A stretch of 54,009 bases of DNA from Phycisphaerae bacterium (GTDB lineage Bacteria > Planctomycetota > Phycisphaerae > Phycisphaerales > UBA1924), in assembly GCA_016873295.1 (NCBI GenBank), contig VGXM01000020.1, positions 1 to 54,009 of the forward strand, written 5' to 3'. Below are positions 1 through 8,939 of this stretch, in pieces; positions within the stretch are counted from its first letter, which is position 1; each line of letters opens with the position of its first letter. The notes under the pieces were generated by a model. That model was not told where the DNA came from. It saw nothing but the letters and a program-made list of their open reading frames with translations, and made no database searches. The translations under genes and the position numbers were made by a program.

Positions 1-16
1 GGGTGCGTAAACCATA

Positions 17-40
17 ACCGGCCCGCTTTCGCGGGCCGGT
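17..40 (-). terminator. Hairpin downstream of tRNA-Asn
   Basis: A perfect 10-bp inverted repeat (ACCGGCCCGC with GCGGGCCGGT) encloses a four-base loop just past the 3' end of the tRNA on the minus strand. It is likely an intrinsic terminator. The following bases are only moderately T-rich on the minus strand, so a classic U tract is weak. Confidence 0.6.
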
Positions 41-46
41 CAGAAG

Positions 47-118
47 CTCCCCGACCAGGACTCGAACCTGGAACCTAGCGGTTAACAGCCGCTCGCTCTA
101 CCATTGAGCTATCGGGGA
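47..118 (-). tRNA. tRNA-Asn (GTT)
   Basis: On the minus strand a 72-nt cloverleaf folds with the acceptor stem TCCCCGA/TCGGGGA, a D arm beginning TAGCTC, an AGCGG/CCGCT anticodon stem around the loop CTGTTAA (anticodon GTT, asparagine), and a CCAGG/CCTGG T stem with the loop TTCGAGT. The discriminator base is G, as usual for tRNA-Asn. The 3' CCA is not encoded, so it must be added after transcription. Confidence 0.95.
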
Positions 119-284
119 TCTGGTAGGGCCTGAAGCCTACCCGCTTGGGCCGGGGGGTCAAGATCGGGTCGATCCGGCGGCGGCCGCAGGGTGGGGCGGC
201 GGCTAGAATCCCCTCCCCAGTCGGGAGGCGGCACAGGCCGCACGCCCGCACCGGCGAATGACCCGACCCGGCCGAGGACGACCC

Positions 285-503
285 ATGAAGACCGGCATCC
301 ACCCCAAGTACTACCCGAACTGCAAGGTCTTCCACAACGGCCAGGTCGTCATGGAAGTCGGCGCCACCGTCCCCGAGCTCCACGTCGAGGTCTGGTCCGG
401 CTCGCACCCGTTCTTCACGGGCAAGCAGACCTTCGTCGACTCCGCCGGCCGCATCGAGAAGTTCCAGCGCAAGTTCCAGGGCAACTACTTCAAGAAGAAG
501 TAG
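285..503 (+). CDS. rpmE: 50S ribosomal protein L31 (bL31), zinc-free type
   Basis: A 72-residue protein with the bL31 core: an N-terminal GIHPKYY, then SHPFFTGKQ near residue 43 and RIEKFQRKF near residue 58. It binds the large ribosomal subunit near the central protuberance and bridges to the 30S head. The start at the ATG at 285 is preferred over an in-frame ATG at 258 because a GAGGA ribosome-binding site sits 6-8 bases before it and the protein then begins at the family's usual position. Only one cysteine (residue 13) remains of the CxxC pairs found in zinc-binding L31, so this is a C-minus form. It is transcribed alone, away from the tRNA. Confidence 0.95.
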   Translation: MKTGIHPKYYPNCKVFHNGQVVMEVGATVPELHVEVWSGSHPFFTGKQTFVDSAGRIEKFQRKFQGNYFKKK

Positions 504-585
504 GGGCGGCGGGCGGCATCGGGCAATCGGCATCAGGCATTCGGCGCCGGGCGATCGGTGGCTTGCTGTTGGCGCCGTGGCTCGC

Positions 586-1563
586 CTACCACCCCTCGCG
601 CTGTCGGCGGGCGAGCATCCAGATGAACACGGGGCCGCCGAGGATGGCGGTGAGGACGCCGACGGGCATTCGGCCCGCCCCGAAATCGACGGCCTTGGCG
701 AGGGCATCGGCGAAGACCACCATCGCCGCCCCCGCGAGCGCCGCACCCAGAACCAGCGTGCGGTGCCCCGGCCCGGCCCCGAGGCGCACCAGGTGCGGCG
801 CCACCAGCCCCACGAACCCGATCGGCCCCGCGAGCACCACCGACCCCGCCGTGAGCACGCCCGCCGACGCGAACAGCACGAGCCGCAACCGCCCGAGGCG
901 CACGCCCACGCTCCTGGCCTCGTCGTCGCCCAGCGACGCGGCGTCCATCTCCGGCCCAAGCCGCCAGGCCAGCCCTCCAAGAGCCAGCGACGCGCCCGCC
1001 ACGACGAGCAGTGTCGTCGTCGAGGCTTCGTCGCTGATCGTCCCCACGAGCCAGCGCGAGGTGAGAAGCCCGCGGTCGGGCATCAGGTGCTGCAGGAACA
1101 TGATCCCCGCGGACCCGATGATGCCGACCACGAAGCCCACGAGGATCAGCGACACCGGGTCGAGACGCCCGCGCCGTCGCGCCAGCATCAGGACGATCGC
1201 CAAGGCCGCGCCAGCGCCGATGACCGCGGCGGTGCCGCTGGCGGCGGGCCCGATCGCCGTGCCGTGCCCCGCGAGGTACCCGAGGTAGGCCCAGAGCATG
1301 ACCGCGAGGCCTGATCCGGACGCGAGCCCGAGGATGTCGGGCGAGGCCAACGGGTTGCGAAGGAGGCACTGGAGGAGCACGCCGGCCAGCCCGAGGGCGG
1401 CCCCGACGACGCAGCCCGACCCCAGGCGCATCGCCCGCAGTTCCCAGACCACGCCGCTCTCGGGCAGGCCCGGCCCCTCGCCGCCGATCAGCAGCCTCAT
1501 CGCGCCGGCGGCCAGCAGCGCGGCCGCGGCGAGCCCGATCGTGATGGCGTCGCGGCGTGCCAC
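586..1563 (-). CDS. FecCD/BtuC-family ABC transporter permease
   Basis: A 325-residue integral membrane protein with about nine to ten hydrophobic segments. It carries the FecCD family signatures RNPLASPDILG (about residue 69) and GPIGFVGLVAPHLVR (about residue 246), the latter being the loop that contacts the ATPase. Members form the channel of importers for iron-siderophores, haem or cobalamin. No ATPase or binding-protein gene lies within the window: the neighbours are rpmE downstream (opposite strand) and atpC upstream (divergent). The partners must therefore be encoded elsewhere, and the substrate cannot be assigned. Length matches the family. Confidence 0.9.
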   Translation of the reverse strand: MARRDAITIGLAAAALLAAGAMRLLIGGEGPGLPESGVVWELRAMRLGSGCVVGAALGLAGVLLQCLLRNPLASPDILGLASGSGLAVMLWAYLGYLAGHGTAIGPAASGTAAVIGAGAALAIVLMLARRRGRLDPVSLILVGFVVGIIGSAGIMFLQHLMPDRGLLTSRWLVGTISDEASTTTLLVVAGASLALGGLAWRLGPEMDAASLGDDEARSVGVRLGRLRLVLFASAGVLTAGSVVLAGPIGFVGLVAPHLVRLGAGPGHRTLVLGAALAGAAMVVFADALAKAVDFGAGRMPVGVLTAILGGPVFIWMLARRQREGW

Positions 1564-1727
1564 GTCGGCCCAAGCCTACCCGCGGGGCCCCGGGCGGGCG
1601 GGCGGTCCTCCGGGTCGGCGGGCGCGACTCGGCGACCGGGCCCGACTTCCCCCGCGCCCCCGCCTCCCGACCTAGAGTGAACCCCTCGCCGATCCGAGCA
1701 CGGCGTCGATCGCCTCAGGAGCACGCC

Positions 1728-2174
1728 TTGGCCTCCAAGACCTTTCGCTGCCGACTCGTCACCCCGACCGCCAGCCTCGTCGACGACGCCGTGGTCTACG
1801 CGTCGGTCCCCGCGTGGGACGGGCTGTTCGGCGTGCAGACCGGCCGGGCCCCGATCCTGGCCCGCCTGGGCGTCGGCGAACTTCGGCTCGACTTCCCGGA
1901 TGTCAAGGGCGGCGGCGGGTCGCGCTCGTTCCTCATCGAGGGCGGATTCGTGCGCATGGCCCAGAACGAGTTGACGGTGCTCGCGGAGCGTGCCACCGCC
2001 GCGGAGACCATCACCGAGCAGGACGCGGACGTCGAGCTCCGCCGCGCCGATGAGCAGGCCCGGGCGGTGCCCGCGGGCGATCCCGAGCGTGCGGTCAAGC
2101 TCGCCAAGCTCACGTCGGCCAAGCGCGCGGCGCAGGCCAAGCTCCGCCTGGCCCGGTCCAAGCCCGGCATCTGA
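1728..2174 (+). CDS. atpC: F-type ATP synthase epsilon subunit
   Basis: A 148-residue protein with the epsilon beta-sandwich (FRCRLVTP at the N terminus, then VPAWDGLFGVQTGRAPILARLG) and a C-terminal helical part rich in Ala, Arg and Lys. Epsilon sits on the central stalk with gamma and regulates ATP hydrolysis. The TTG at 1728 is chosen because AGGAG lies about 7 bases upstream and it places FRCRLVTP at the usual N-terminal position; upstream codons in frame are not family-like. No other atp gene is nearby and both neighbours are on the opposite strand, so this subunit appears to be transcribed alone. Confidence 0.88.
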   Translation: MASKTFRCRLVTPTASLVDDAVVYASVPAWDGLFGVQTGRAPILARLGVGELRLDFPDVKGGGGSRSFLIEGGFVRMAQNELTVLAERATAAETITEQDADVELRRADEQARAVPAGDPERAVKLAKLTSAKRAAQAKLRLARSKPGI

Positions 2175-2211
2175 TCCTCGGACCCCGGGATGCGCGGTTG
2201 AGGTCCCATCA

Positions 2212-2336
2212 CCAACCACGCCGAGCCTGAGGAGGCCCGGCGACGAAGGCTCGGATCGGAGCCTGACGACCCGAGCCTTCGTTCGAAGACTCGCTCAGAC
2301 TCGGCGTGGGGTTGGAGCGATCCAACAGACCAACCC
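2212..2336. terminator. Cruciform-like structured element between convergent genes
   Basis: An outer arm at 2212-2231 pairs with 2294-2315 (about 20 bp with a two-base bulge and one mismatch). Inside it an 11-bp perfect hairpin pairs 2244-2254 with 2271-2281. A third hairpin (GTTGGA, GCGA loop, TCCAAC) and the pair GGGGTTGG/CCAACCCC at 2308-2336 compete for the same right arm. It lies between atpC and the phosphatase gene, which converge, so bidirectional termination is the simplest role. It could also be a small mobile palindromic element. Confidence 0.6.
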
Positions 2337-2342
2337 CGGGGC

Positions 2343-2828
2343 TCAGCTCCCCCGGTCGAGCAGGTGGGCCAGCAGCCCCGCGCACGCGTCATCGAGCATC
2401 TGGTACATGTGCACGAACCCCTCGGGCCCGCCGTAGTACGGGTCGGGCACGTCGGGGGGCGCGGCGGGGTCGAACGCCGGGTCGAAGGAGCGCATGAGCC
2501 GGACGCGGTCCGCCGGCGCCCCGGCCGAGAGCAGCGCCCGAAGGTTGTCCCTGTCCATGGGCACGATGAGGCGGAACCGCGCGACGTCGGTCGCGGCGTT
2601 GAACTGGCGGGCCGTGTGCTCGAGCGCCCACCCGAACCGCGCGGCGATGGCGATGGTCCGCGGGTCGGCCCCGCCGCCGACGTGCCAGCCCCCCATCCCG
2701 CAACTCCCAACCACGAACCGCTCCCCCACGCCGCGGGACGCCGCCAGCCGGCGGAACAGGTGCTCGGCCAGGGGCGAGCGGCAGATGTTGCCCAGGCATA
2801 CGAACAGCACGCTCGAACGATCGTTCAC
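2343..2828 (-). CDS. Low-molecular-weight protein-tyrosine phosphatase
   Basis: A 161-residue protein with the P-loop CLGNICRSP at about residue 11 (nucleophilic Cys and phosphate-binding Arg) and the acid loop DPYYGG near residue 130 supplying the general-acid Asp. In bacteria such enzymes often reverse tyrosine phosphorylation controlling polysaccharide export. The GTG start at 2828 follows a GGAGG ribosome-binding site and overlaps the upstream glycosyltransferase-like gene by four bases, so the two are probably translationally coupled. No tyrosine kinase is nearby. Confidence 0.92.
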   Translation of the reverse strand: MNDRSSVLFVCLGNICRSPLAEHLFRRLAASRGVGERFVVGSCGMGGWHVGGGADPRTIAIAARFGWALEHTARQFNAATDVARFRLIVPMDRDNLRALLSAGAPADRVRLMRSFDPAFDPAAPPDVPDPYYGGPEGFVHMYQMLDDACAGLLAHLLDRGS

Positions 2829-3844
2829 AGCGCGACCTCCATCGGGGTCGTGGCCGGCCCCACGGCTCGGGCCCACGAGCGTTCGATCGCCTCGCGGACC
2901 GCGCGCGCCCGGTTCGGGTCCATCGCGGATTGGCGCGAGAGCGAGGCCGTTCCGCCGCCGCGACCCTCCCTCAGGAGCGCCGCCAGGAGGCAGCTCCGCG
3001 AGTCGGGGACGCGCCGCGCCCCGAGCAAGGACCCGGCGAGCGCGCCGGGGTAGACGTCGGCCAGCGCGGCGTCTCGGAAGGCAAGCACGGGCACGCCCGC
3101 GCGGTGACACAGCAGAACGCAGACTCTCCGCAACTCCTCGCGCACCCCGGGCCGCTGCGCCAGGACCATCGCGTCGCACGCCGCGAGCCACCGCCACACC
3201 GGCGTGTCCGTCAGCACCAGCGAGTAGCGGAAGCCGCTGTCGCGCCGGAAGCGGCGGACTCGCCCGAGCGACACGCCCCCGCGCGGCGCCACTCCGCAGA
3301 CCGTGAGCCCCGACGCGTCGCTCAAGGACAGCACGCCCGCGAACGACTCGCCGTCGGCGGACGCGGGGGCGTCGCTCAACAGCCCCACCAGCGGGACCGA
3401 TTCGGGGACCCCCAGCGCCGCGCGGAGCGTCCGGCGTTCATGCTCCTTGGCCGAGGGGCCCCTGGCGGCGCCCGAGGTCGAGCCCAGCTCCAGCGCCACC
3501 GGGGTGGCGACGGCGATGGGCATCCGCGGGCCCAGCGCCCGCCGCGCCATCGCGACCAGCCCGGGGTTCCAGCACTGCACGAGGTCGGGGCGGGGCATGC
3601 GCCGGGCCAGGCGTTCGAGGCGGCCCGCGCCGCGCAGCGCCTGCCCGAGCACCGGGCTCACGCGGATCGTCGGGGTCAGGCCCAGCGCCAGGGCACGCGC
3701 CGCCGCCCCGGTCCCGCCGACGAGGCACACCGCGTGCTCGTGCTCGGGCCAGGCGTCGACCGCGGCGCGGCAGGCCAGCCCGCCCGGGTCGTGCCCGTCC
3801 CCGGGGCGTTCGTCACAACCGTGAACGACATGGAGGATGCGCAC
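2825..3844 (-). CDS. Glycosyltransferase-like (GT-B fold) protein
   Basis: A protein of about 339 residues resembling group 1 glycosyltransferases: an N-terminal RILHVVHGC, a central PDLVQCWNPGLVA acceptor-domain strand, a linker LGVPESVPLVGLL, and a C-terminal part with TDTPVWRWLAACDAMVLAQRPG and AGVPVLAF that corresponds to the nucleotide-sugar side. The typical EGxPxxxxE motif is not obvious, so activity is uncertain. I chose the GTG at 3844, which begins the conserved strand and lies 8 bases after the stop of the upstream lipoprotein gene with a GAGG site between them. It overlaps the phosphatase gene by four bases, suggesting a polysaccharide-related operon. Confidence 0.65.
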   Translation of the reverse strand: MRILHVVHGCDERPGDGHDPGGLACRAAVDAWPEHEHAVCLVGGTGAAARALALGLTPTIRVSPVLGQALRGAGRLERLARRMPRPDLVQCWNPGLVAMARRALGPRMPIAVATPVALELGSTSGAARGPSAKEHERRTLRAALGVPESVPLVGLLSDAPASADGESFAGVLSLSDASGLTVCGVAPRGGVSLGRVRRFRRDSGFRYSLVLTDTPVWRWLAACDAMVLAQRPGVREELRRVCVLLCHRAGVPVLAFRDAALADVYPGALAGSLLGARRVPDSRSCLLAALLREGRGGGTASLSRQSAMDPNRARAVREAIERSWARAVGPATTPMEVAL

Positions 3845-3852
3845 GCCCCGCC

Positions 3853-4497
3853 TCAGTTGCCCGCCCGCGCCGAGCGTGCCTTCTGGATGGTGTAGAACAG
3901 CTGCGCCACCGCCGACCCGGCGTACTGCGCGAGCTTGTTCTCCGCCTCGACCAGCGCGCTCTGAGACCGCGGGATGTCGCTCGGGGAGAGGGGCATGCGC
4001 ACGAGCAGCTCGCGCCCCGCCGGGTCGGCGGGCCACACGCGCTTGTCCGACACCGCATCCGTCACCATGACCCGGAGCGCCGCCGCCGGCGCGAACGACT
4101 GTCCGTCCTCGCTGAGCGTGAAGGCGTCGACGGAGACGTAGATCACCACCTCGGCCTGCACCGCGCGCCCGACGTCCACGATCCGCATCGGCTCGTCGGG
4201 CCTCTCGCGCACCGCCGCGTTGAGCGCCGAGCGGGCGTCCACCACGTCCACCAGCACCTTCTTGCCGAGGAGCTCTCCCTGCACCTGGTCGGCGAGGGTC
4301 TGGCGCAGGGCCCGTCGCGGCAGCACGCTGTTCAGGTCGTCGACGAACACCACCGTCGCCCGCTCCTTGGGCAGGTCGAACTCCTTCTTGACCTTCTCGG
4401 GCCCGTGCACGACGAAGAACGCCGCTCCCACCACGTTGCAGCCCGACAGCGTCACGCCGAGCACCGCGAGGGTCAGGATGGCGAGCAATCGGGTCAT
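3853..4497 (-). CDS. Putative lipoprotein, unknown function
   Basis: A 214-residue protein with a signal peptide ending in the lipobox LSGC at about residue 20, so it is probably lipid-anchored and faces the periplasm. The mature part carries ATVVFVDDLNSVLPR and VVIYVSVDAF strands reminiscent of secreted proteins that sense or assemble at the envelope, but I recognise no named domain. It lies 12 bases downstream of another lipoprotein gene of similar layout (both contain a strand-rich middle with a YVxVD or YVDLY element), so the two could be diverged relatives acting together. Confidence 0.75.
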   Translation of the reverse strand: MTRLLAILTLAVLGVTLSGCNVVGAAFFVVHGPEKVKKEFDLPKERATVVFVDDLNSVLPRRALRQTLADQVQGELLGKKVLVDVVDARSALNAAVRERPDEPMRIVDVGRAVQAEVVIYVSVDAFTLSEDGQSFAPAAALRVMVTDAVSDKRVWPADPAGRELLVRMPLSPSDIPRSQSALVEAENKLAQYAGSAVAQLFYTIQKARSARAGN

Positions 4498-4509
4498 CGT
4501 CGGCTCCCG

Positions 4510-5208
4510 CTAGTACTCGATCTTCTTCGCCTCTTCGTGCTTGTGGAACAGCCACGAGACGCGGTCGATGAACCGCTGGGCCAGCCCCGTGTTCACGACC
4601 TGCCGGCTGAGCTTGTCGCGGTCGAAGCCCGACTTGCCCGGGAAGCGCACGCGCACGAGGCGATCGAAGGCGTAGACCCCCAGCGCCGACTCGGCCTCGA
4701 TCACCCCCGCCCGCCCCGCCGCGACCCCGTCCCACTCGTAGGCGTTCCCCGGCTCGTGCAGGCGGTACTCGTACAGGTCCACGTACACCAGCCGCTCCAC
4801 GCCCAGGTCCTTGGCCAGGTCATCCAGGGGCTTGGCGGACCAGCCCGGGGTGCGGAACATGTACTCCAGCACGTCCGCCGGCGGCACGAACGCCGACGCC
4901 TGCGCGTGCTCGTGCAGCCGCTGCGTGATCTTGATCGTCAGGAACTCCACCAGCCCCGGCGCGTCCGCCTGGATCGTGCGGTCCGCCGCGACCACCACGG
5001 CGAACGACTTGCCCGCCAGCCCCGTGTACTGCGCCTCGATCGTCCGCGTCCCCGTCTCCGAGATCGCCTTGCCCGCCACCGCCGCGATCCCCGCGATCGC
5101 GCACCCGCCGATCACCCCCGCGCCCAGCAGCAATCCCAGCGCGGCGACGCCCAGGACGGCTCGGGAACGGACGGTGTGGATCGCGGCGTGCATGGGGAGA
5201 TTGTCCAT
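4510..5208 (-). CDS. Putative lipoprotein, unknown function
   Basis: A protein of about 232 residues with an N-terminal hydrophobic stretch ending in GVIGGC, a plausible lipobox. The mature region includes KSFAVVVAADRTIQ, VERLVYVDLYEY and a C-terminal INV-like helix; no known domain is recognised. The start at 5208 forms TGATG with the stop of the DUF2752 gene upstream; an ATG at 5193 is an alternative that would still leave a signal peptide. It is followed closely by a second lipoprotein gene, the glycosyltransferase-like gene and the phosphatase, all leftward. Confidence 0.72.
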   Translation of the reverse strand: MDNLPMHAAIHTVRSRAVLGVAALGLLLGAGVIGGCAIAGIAAVAGKAISETGTRTIEAQYTGLAGKSFAVVVAADRTIQADAPGLVEFLTIKITQRLHEHAQASAFVPPADVLEYMFRTPGWSAKPLDDLAKDLGVERLVYVDLYEYRLHEPGNAYEWDGVAAGRAGVIEAESALGVYAFDRLVRVRFPGKSGFDRDKLSRQVVNTGLAQRFIDRVSWLFHKHEEAKKIEY

Positions 5209-5675
5209 CACCAGAGGAGCCCCGGCGAGGGGGGCGTTGTCAGGAGCTTGTACGCCCACCCGCCCCCGGCGATCAGGCCCGCCAGCGCCAATGTGCGCCC
5301 GTTCACGCCCCGCAGCGCCCAGGCCGACAGGCGCGATCCGGTGGCGGCGACGTGCGCGGCGCCCCAGAACACCGCCGACAGGAAGACGCACAGCAGCAGC
5401 CCGACCGGCTGGGCCCGCGCGCCGGCGATGAACCGCCCGTCGCCGGCGTGAGCGAACGAGGTTGTCATGCCGCACGTCAGGCACGGACGCCCGAACGCCG
5501 CCCGGAACCCGCAGGGCGTCAGCCCCAGCTGGTGGTGCGTGCCCAGGCCGCGGGGGTCCGGGTCAAGGCGCCACGCCACCGCGAGCAGGGCGAGGATCGC
5601 GGCCGCCAGCACGAGCGCGATCGCCCGCTCGACCTTCGGCGCGCGCACGGGACCGGCGTTGGCGGTGGGGGGCAT
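5208..5675 (-). CDS. DUF2752 membrane protein
   Basis: A 155-residue membrane protein with the DUF2752 hallmark: a Cys-containing PCGF followed by GRPCLTCGMTTSFAHAGDG at about residues 62-80. There are hydrophobic segments at about 18-35, 90-108 and 125-142. The family is widespread in Planctomycetes, Bacteroidetes and others and has no established biochemical role; the conserved cysteines suggest metal binding or redox chemistry at the membrane. Its stop overlaps the start of the lipoprotein gene by one base. Confidence 0.88.
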   Translation of the reverse strand: MPPTANAGPVRAPKVERAIALVLAAAILALLAVAWRLDPDPRGLGTHHQLGLTPCGFRAAFGRPCLTCGMTTSFAHAGDGRFIAGARAQPVGLLLCVFLSAVFWGAAHVAATGSRLSAWALRGVNGRTLALAGLIAGGGWAYKLLTTPPSPGLLW

Positions 5676-5704
5676 GGCGGGCTCGGCGGTCCCACGAGCG
5701 GTGG

Positions 5705-6109
5705 TCAGTCGAACTTGAAGACGCCCTTGCGGAATCCGTAGAGATACGCCACGACGGTGGTGAAGAGGAAGAAGAAGATCCGCCCGAGCCAGACGAGGCC
5801 CTCATCGGTGCCCGGGCTGAGGTTGGGGAAGGTGGCGGCCCAGGGGTAGAGAAAGACGATCTCGACGTCGAAGACGAGGAAGACCATGGCGATGAGATAG
5901 AAGCGGACGTTGAACCGCTTGCGGGCGGTGCCCACGGGGTTCATCCCGCTCTCGTACGTCTGGCCCTTGACCACGCCGCCCGGTCGGCTGGGCCCGATGA
6001 TGCGGCTCAGGAAGATGTTGGCCGCCGCGAATCCGACCGCCATGAGCAGGATCAGCCCGACGGGGAGGTACGACGCCAGGTCGGAGGCAGCGAGGGGGCC
6101 GGGGTGCAT
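5705..6109 (-). CDS. nuoA: NADH-quinone oxidoreductase subunit A
   Basis: A 134-residue protein with three transmembrane helices (about residues 13-33, 71-91 and 106-126) and the family core YESGMNPVGTARKRFNVRFY followed by the VFLVFDVEIVFLYPWA helix. NuoA lies in the membrane arm of complex I next to the quinone site. No other nuo gene is adjacent: the gene downstream is a DUF2752 protein and the gene upstream is the divergent groEL. Complex I genes are therefore split in this genome. Confidence 0.95.
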   Translation of the reverse strand: MHPGPLAASDLASYLPVGLILLMAVGFAAANIFLSRIIGPSRPGGVVKGQTYESGMNPVGTARKRFNVRFYLIAMVFLVFDVEIVFLYPWAATFPNLSPGTDEGLVWLGRIFFFLFTTVVAYLYGFRKGVFKFD

Positions 6110-8146
<2,037 letters not shown>

Positions 8147-8197
8147 GCGGGGCGGTCTTGTGGAGAGGCGGCCCCACCGCAGCACGGAGACCCAGTG

Positions 8198-8431
8198 ATG
8201 AAACACCGCATCCACATCGAGCGGGACGAGGACGGGAAGTTCGCGGCCTCGTGCCCGGCGCAGCCCGGGTGCTGGAGCCAGGGCGACAGGCGCGAGCAGG
8301 CGGTGGGCAACATGGGCGACGCGATCCGCGGGTACATCGAGAGCCTGCGGACGCACGGCGACCCGGCCCCGCCGCCCATCAGCGAGGAAGTCATCGACGT
8401 CAACATCGGGAGGGCCCCTTGCGCGGTCTGA
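8198..8431 (+). CDS. HicB-like (UPF0150) antitoxin-family protein
   Basis: A 77-residue protein with the HicB fold signature: KHRIHIERDEDGKFAASCPAQPGC, then a helix with AVGNMGDAIRGYIESL. HicB proteins usually neutralise a HicA mRNA interferase, but no HicA is adjacent. The gene sits 51 bases after groEL1 and before groES, an odd place for a toxin-antitoxin component. The ATG at 8198 has GGAG 8 bases upstream. The reading frame ends in GRAPCAV; an open continuation in another frame (see 8419-8481) suggests a frameshift or a coupled mini-gene. Confidence 0.75.
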   Translation: MKHRIHIERDEDGKFAASCPAQPGCWSQGDRREQAVGNMGDAIRGYIESLRTHGDPAPPPISEEVIDVNIGRAPCAV

Positions 8432-8481
8432 TCCGCGCCGCGGGCCTGAGTGTTGAGGAGTTCACGAAGCTGTTGGACTGA
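8419..8481 (+). other. Short open tail overlapping the end of the HicB-like gene
   Basis: A 20-codon stretch beginning with TTG and overlapping the HicB-like stop reads [20 protein letters not shown], a plausible amphipathic helix-turn-helix-like tail. It would join the HicB-like frame as a continuation if one base were added in the run GGGCCCC at 8412-8418. It may be the original C terminus of the HicB-like protein, lost by a frameshift (real or a sequencing error), or a tiny independent peptide. I cannot tell which. Confidence 0.35.
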
Positions 8482-8521
8482 TCGCCCGTCGGGCGGTCGC
8501 AGTACTGAGGAGCATTCCGTC

Positions 8522-8812
8522 ATGGCCATCAAGCCCCTTGAAGATCGCGTCCTGGTCAAGCCCATCGAGTCCGAGTCCAAGACCGCCAGCGGCATCTACC
8601 TGCCCGAGACGGCGAAGGAGAAGCCGGTCAAAGGGCAGGTCGTGTCCGTGGGCCCGGGCAAGCGCCTGGACAACGGGCAGCGGGCGAAGATGAGCGTGTC
8701 GTCGGGCGACACGGTGGTGTACGGCAAGTACGCCGGGACGGAGGTCGAGATCAAGGGTGTCAAGCACCTGATCCTCCGCGAGAGCGAGCTCCTCGGGATG
8801 ATCGAGGGATAA
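8522..8812 (+). CDS. groES: Co-chaperonin GroES
   Basis: A 96-residue protein with the GroES beta barrel: [13 protein letters not shown], the mobile-loop region [15 protein letters not shown] (about residues 21-35) that docks on GroEL, VSVGPGK, and the conserved [14 protein letters not shown]. It caps the GroEL cavity. The ATG at 8522 has a strong GAGGAG 9 bases upstream. Lying between two groEL genes, it could serve either. Length and motifs are ordinary. Confidence 0.96.
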   Translation: MAIKPLEDRVLVKPIESESKTASGIYLPETAKEKPVKGQVVSVGPGKRLDNGQRAKMSVSSGDTVVYGKYAGTEVEIKGVKHLILRESELLGMIEG

Positions 8813-8939
8813 GGCGCGGGGCGTTCGAGGGAGCGAGGACGGGCCTCGGCGGGTCCGGACCGCGGGATGAAGCGCGAAACGACAACACAGGGCCGGACGC
8901 CCAAGCCGAGCGCCCGACGCCCGAAGGCTGAGGTGACCC

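Noticed and set aside
8198..8481. Complete HicAB toxin-antitoxin module
   Set aside because: There is no HicA-like double-stranded RNA-binding fold adjacent on either side, and the downstream 20-codon frame is too short.
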